Source of the DNA: Macrotrachela quadricornifera | Lineage: Eukaryota > Rotifera > Eurotatoria > Philodinida > Philodinidae | DNA: 64,000 nucleotides | Assembly (NCBI GenBank): GCA_022393335.1 | Contig: JAJEKB010021087.1 | Location: forward strand, 1-64,000 | Direction: 5' to 3' | In this document: in pieces, positions 60,680 through 64,000 of the stretch | Layout: the number at the start of each line of letters is the position of its first letter | Numbering within the stretch: position 1 is the stretch's first letter | Made by a program: the position numbers and the translations under genes | The notes under the pieces: generated by a model | The model's input: the letters and a program-made list of their open reading frames with translations, nothing else | The model's database searches: none | Told to the model about the DNA's origin: nothing

Positions 60680-61230
60680 TTAATGATCTATGTGATATAG
60701 TTAAAATAAAAAGAAGCACATCCCGTTATTACTTTTCACCCATTCCATGGAAGATACTTCTCGGATCGTTACTCGCTCGACAGTTGTTCCTTAACGACAT
60801 TCATTCTCGAAACCCACACCGAGTCCCAATGAAAATCGAATCTCGAGGTCACTTTCGCCTTCATTCACACGCACATCTCGATCCTCATGTACGCCCTCAT
60901 CCTCACTCGGACTTACGCCTACACCATTAAGTGTTTTGAGAACAAGTATCGTTGGACAGCAACTGTCACGGAGGAGCAAGCGATCACGAAGCACCATTCG
61001 TGTTACTCTTCTCACCATATTGTGTGTAATGTGAAAAAATACTTAGATGATTATTTGCTTTCCAATAAGAGTTTGTTACATGCCAAGCAAAAGAACTTCC
61101 AAAGATTGTTTAATTACATACAAAATGGCAAGAAGTAGCACTATCGTGTCGGTTTTTATTCTGAATATGACAGAAATCATTAACACAAGTCAATAAATTC
61201 GCACATTGACGGCATAAAAACATTGGAAAA
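60680..61230. other. Unannotated stretch
   Basis: Contains a CTC/ACTCG-rich segment (60770-60930) and an 83-codon plus-strand frame (60887-61138) that I do not recognise. I see no homologue, splice partner or start context, so no gene is called. Confidence 0.3.
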
Positions 61231-61238
61231 ATACTACA

Positions 61239-62033
61239 CAGAGCTGGGCAGCACCGAACTTCTTCGGCTCCGCATTCAAGTTTGCGTGCCCGGTTCTGGC
61301 CGCCGCTTCCTAGAGTTTTAAAATCTGGCTCCAACCCCGACTTCAAAAAATGGTCATTTTTTCCTTGATTCTCTTTTAATGGATTTTCATTGATTTTCAA
61401 ATAACAATAGGTATAAAATACTGATATAGTTGAAAACAGCTGAATAACAAATAAAGAATGTGTAGTCTAGAAGATCACAGTTGCGTTTGAGAAACGTTAA
61501 TTTCGCTAGCATTTCTTTCGTGAGACTTTTTCTGTGTGGTCAAATAATGAATGAAAAGTATGTTAAATTCAGAATATGATCGAATAGGTTATAGCTGGTT
61601 GAAATGTAAAAACGTAGTTATGTATAAATAGTTTGTTTTTAACCAAAGGCGCATACAAGCCTTTTTCAGTGAAGAATAGCTGATATTTATATGTGATATT
61701 TAGACAAGAGATGGAATATATCTAAGTTGTCATATAAAGAAAAGAAGGAAAAAACCAATAGAAAACACTAAAAAAATACCCTCAAGAAGGAAAGAAAGAA
61801 ATAGGCATAGGTGATACATACATATAAACAAAGAAAGAGAATTATCATATATGGAAAATATCTATAACAAAAATGTAACCCTTGTTCTCAATGTAGAAAG
61901 AACGAATAAAATTCGGAGCCATCAAGTAGCTATCGGCTCTGGCTTCGCTCTGACTCCGGCCAAAATATTTCATGAGCGACTCCGGCTCCGTAGTAAGTAG
62001 AACCGGCTCCAGAGCTGGAGCTGCCCAGCTCTG
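61239..62033. mobile_element. Non-autonomous hAT element (795 bp) with perfect 8-bp target duplication
   Basis: Termini CAGAGCTGGGCAGC and GCTGCCCAGCTCTG are exact inverted repeats, extending into GGCTCCG-rich subterminal repeats on both sides. The flanks are identical 8-mers ATACTACA (61231-61238 and 62034-62041). 8-bp duplications and CAGAG...GGGC ends are hallmarks of the hAT superfamily. No transposase frame inside, so it depends on another copy. Confidence 0.92.
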
Positions 62034-62044
62034 ATACTACATGA

Positions 62045-62940
62045 TAATGTTGTTACTAGTTCTTCTTCTACATTATTATTGTGTTATTCTTTGATCGTCT
62101 TTCTCTCTTGTTTAGTTTGCTCTCTACTATTTCAACTACAAGGCTAAATCTTTTTTTAATTTTATTTGGATGCTAATTAATATTCGACGATTGTATTCGG
62201 TGTATAGCACTTGAATTTCATCCAAATTTGATCTTAAATATTCCCAATTACTTGAGATTTAATAAAACAAGATGTTACGGCTTTGGAAAAGAATTTCTAA
62301 TGTCACAATTATTTTTTCTGTTTATAGAAATTTTTCCTAATAACAAAACAAATTGTTCTACTTATAGTAATGTATTTTTATAAATTAAACTATCTTAATA
62401 TATTTTTGGAAAATATTTGTATAAGACGCAACATATAGCTCTATTATTAAGGAGGTTTTTTCGAAACTATGAATTATTATGTTACCAGATCAAAAATCAT
62501 TTGAATCATTTAAGACCAAACGTAAGTAATATATATTGAATACTTACCAAGATCTATCCTTTAACTTATATCTGGAACCAAATTAAACTATGTATATTAA
62601 ATTTTCACGCTTCGTTTGTAGTATACGGCTGCTAAAAATAGAAAATAATAATGTTATTATGAGGTTTGCGTTTATCTGTTATTTAGCACTTTACTAATAG
62701 AGAACTGGTATCCCTTTACTAATCCTTACCTCAATATTAATATGTTTTCTCTGCTCTTATCAGTTAAAATACGACGTTACGTAGCTTCATATGCTTGCTT
62801 ATTCAAATGATATATACCTTATTCAATAGTATGCATACGATGTATAAACAGCTTGTTAATGTGTTAGAAAAAAAAATTACTGAAGCATGAATATATGTAT
62901 ATTGTATAGAAAGAAACATTCATAATCGTCTCTTTGAATA
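62045..62940. other. Unannotated AT-rich region
   Basis: No gene or repeat end recognised. Confidence 0.4.
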
Positions 62941-62944
62941 CACA

Positions 62945-63650
62945 TGGTAACTAAGGCCCTCCTCCTATTCAAAAAAAGTCAATTTTCGTTGAAAATTTCA
63001 AAATTGAGATAAATGCATGGGAAAATAGCGCGTCCTCTGATCTTTCAGAATCTACATTGTTTTTTCTTCGACACACTGTTTTTAGCGAAAATTTTCGATA
63101 ATTTTCGTTAACGTCTTCCTCAAAACCATGCTTATTTTTAAAAAAACGAAAAATGTTTTTCGTTTTTTCTTGATTCATGATCTTTTGATCTTGGTACAAG
63201 GATTTCTCAGTCCAGGCTCAGTAAATATATTTAAATTTTTTTTGTTTAAAAGAGCGCGTCGAGATGCAGGTCACCATAGAGTCCCTTGTTTAACTACGCT
63301 TTGTTTTTGTTATATATGCAGTAATTTAAGTAACTGGACACCCATTTTTGGCGCATTTTTTGAGTCATTGAACTTGTGATTCCTTTTTCCGCTAAAAGGA
63401 GTCTTTAGTGCCCTGCATCTTAAGATGCTCTTTCAAACAAAAAAAAATTAAATATATTGGTCAAGCCCGAACCGAGAAATCCTTATACCAAAATAAGCTA
63501 TTTTTGACCCTTGTTTGGTTCATATCTCTGTTAAATGTGATAGTATCCAGCTGAAAATTTTGCCACAGTCTCCTCACTTCAGCCCCAGTATATGCTCCAA
63601 ATTTCAGCCCATTTGAACGTTTCTGGACTGATATCGATTTACGAGTGTGG
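62945..63650. repeat. Dispersed repeat copy B (uninterrupted)
   Basis: Homologous to 14340-14407 plus 15930-16560. At the place where copy A carries the mariner, this copy reads straight through (GGGAAAATAGCGCGTCCTCTG). It ends near a G-homopolymer (about 63647-63663). Confidence 0.7.
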
Positions 63651-64000
63651 GAGGGGGGGGGGGCTTAATGAAGCGCTCAGCTTTATATTAGTAATTATGA
63701 ATGTGAAATATTAAATGCATACATTCGTTTATTTCATTTATTCAAAATTATTTTATCGTCAATGAATTGATTAATTCTTCCAGTTTCTCACGTCATGTCA
63801 TAGATGACATACAGAAGGCAAAAAAAAATCTCGTGAGATTGAAATAATTAAGAATCACTTATCTCGAAGAAAACTTTTTAGATTTTCTTTTTTACTTTTT
63901 TATGCTTCAAATATTTTCTTTCTCGGTTACACACACACCTAAATTCGAGTTTAGGTATCACAAAAATCTCACGTCTAAAAACCAAGCGCAAGTTTTTGCA

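Noticed and set aside
60887..61138. 83-codon frame between two transposons
   Set aside because: No recognisable domain, no splice or start support, composition biased by a CTC-rich segment.
1..64000. tRNA or rRNA genes
   Set aside because: I noticed no cloverleaf with A- and B-box-like words and no rRNA sequence while reading, but a covariance search was not possible.

Overview
The window looks like animal nuclear DNA from an AT-rich, transposon-laden genome. Protein-coding genes carry spliceosomal introns with GT-AG borders, most of them 46-126 nt long. Non-ribosomal peptide synthetase (NRPS) and polyketide ketosynthase (KS) sequence in an intron-containing animal-type genome, very short introns and a repeat content dominated by cut-and-paste DNA transposons together suggest a bdelloid rotifer. 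That is inference from gene content, not from a marker gene; another small invertebrate with horizontally acquired NRPS/PKS genes is possible.

Region 1 (1-22.5 kb, minus strand): the 5' part of one NRPS gene. Six exons (22462-22238, 13654-13024, 10982-10737, 9889-7455, 2595-1968, 1198-950) join in frame into about 1471 codons reading A-PCP-C-A; the gene runs off the left edge. Its introns are very large (0.77-8.6 kb) and full of repeats: a mariner inserted in an older repeat, long hairpins, a degenerate 175-bp satellite and a CGGAT-rich family. Exons 2-4 form a phase-0 cassette of exactly 1104 codons, and exons 5-6 repeat the splice sites of exons 2-3, so the gene probably grew by duplicating an exon cassette.

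Region 2 (22.5-34 kb): small inverted-repeat elements, a MULE transposase fragment, a 0.6-kb hairpin, a 4.9-kb Harbinger-like transposon with a dead transposase, and a ketosynthase exon (33152-33924, minus) with one frameshift and glycine in place of the active-site cysteine.

Region 3 (34-45.3 kb): no host gene recognised. It holds an inverted repeat, a tandem repeat interrupted by a 100-N assembly gap, a 963-bp near-perfect palindrome, a tandem duplication, a maT-type (DD37D) mariner with an inverted duplication of its 3' end, and another CGGAT-rich copy.

Region 4 (45.5-56.95 kb, minus strand): a complete ABCB/P-glycoprotein-type transporter. I could join 29 exons without a frame break into 1338 codons plus stop. 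All but two introns are short; the two exceptions (3.5 and 2.4 kb) are invaded by repeats, and one splits the first Walker A motif.

Region 5 (57-64 kb): a 3.3-kb IS630/Tc1-type element with 520-bp terminal inverted repeats, a 795-bp non-autonomous hAT element with a perfect 8-bp target duplication, and an uninterrupted copy of the repeat that the mariner of region 1 split. The NRPS, the KS relic and the ABC exporter share one strand within 57 kb, but nothing in the sequence proves they work together.
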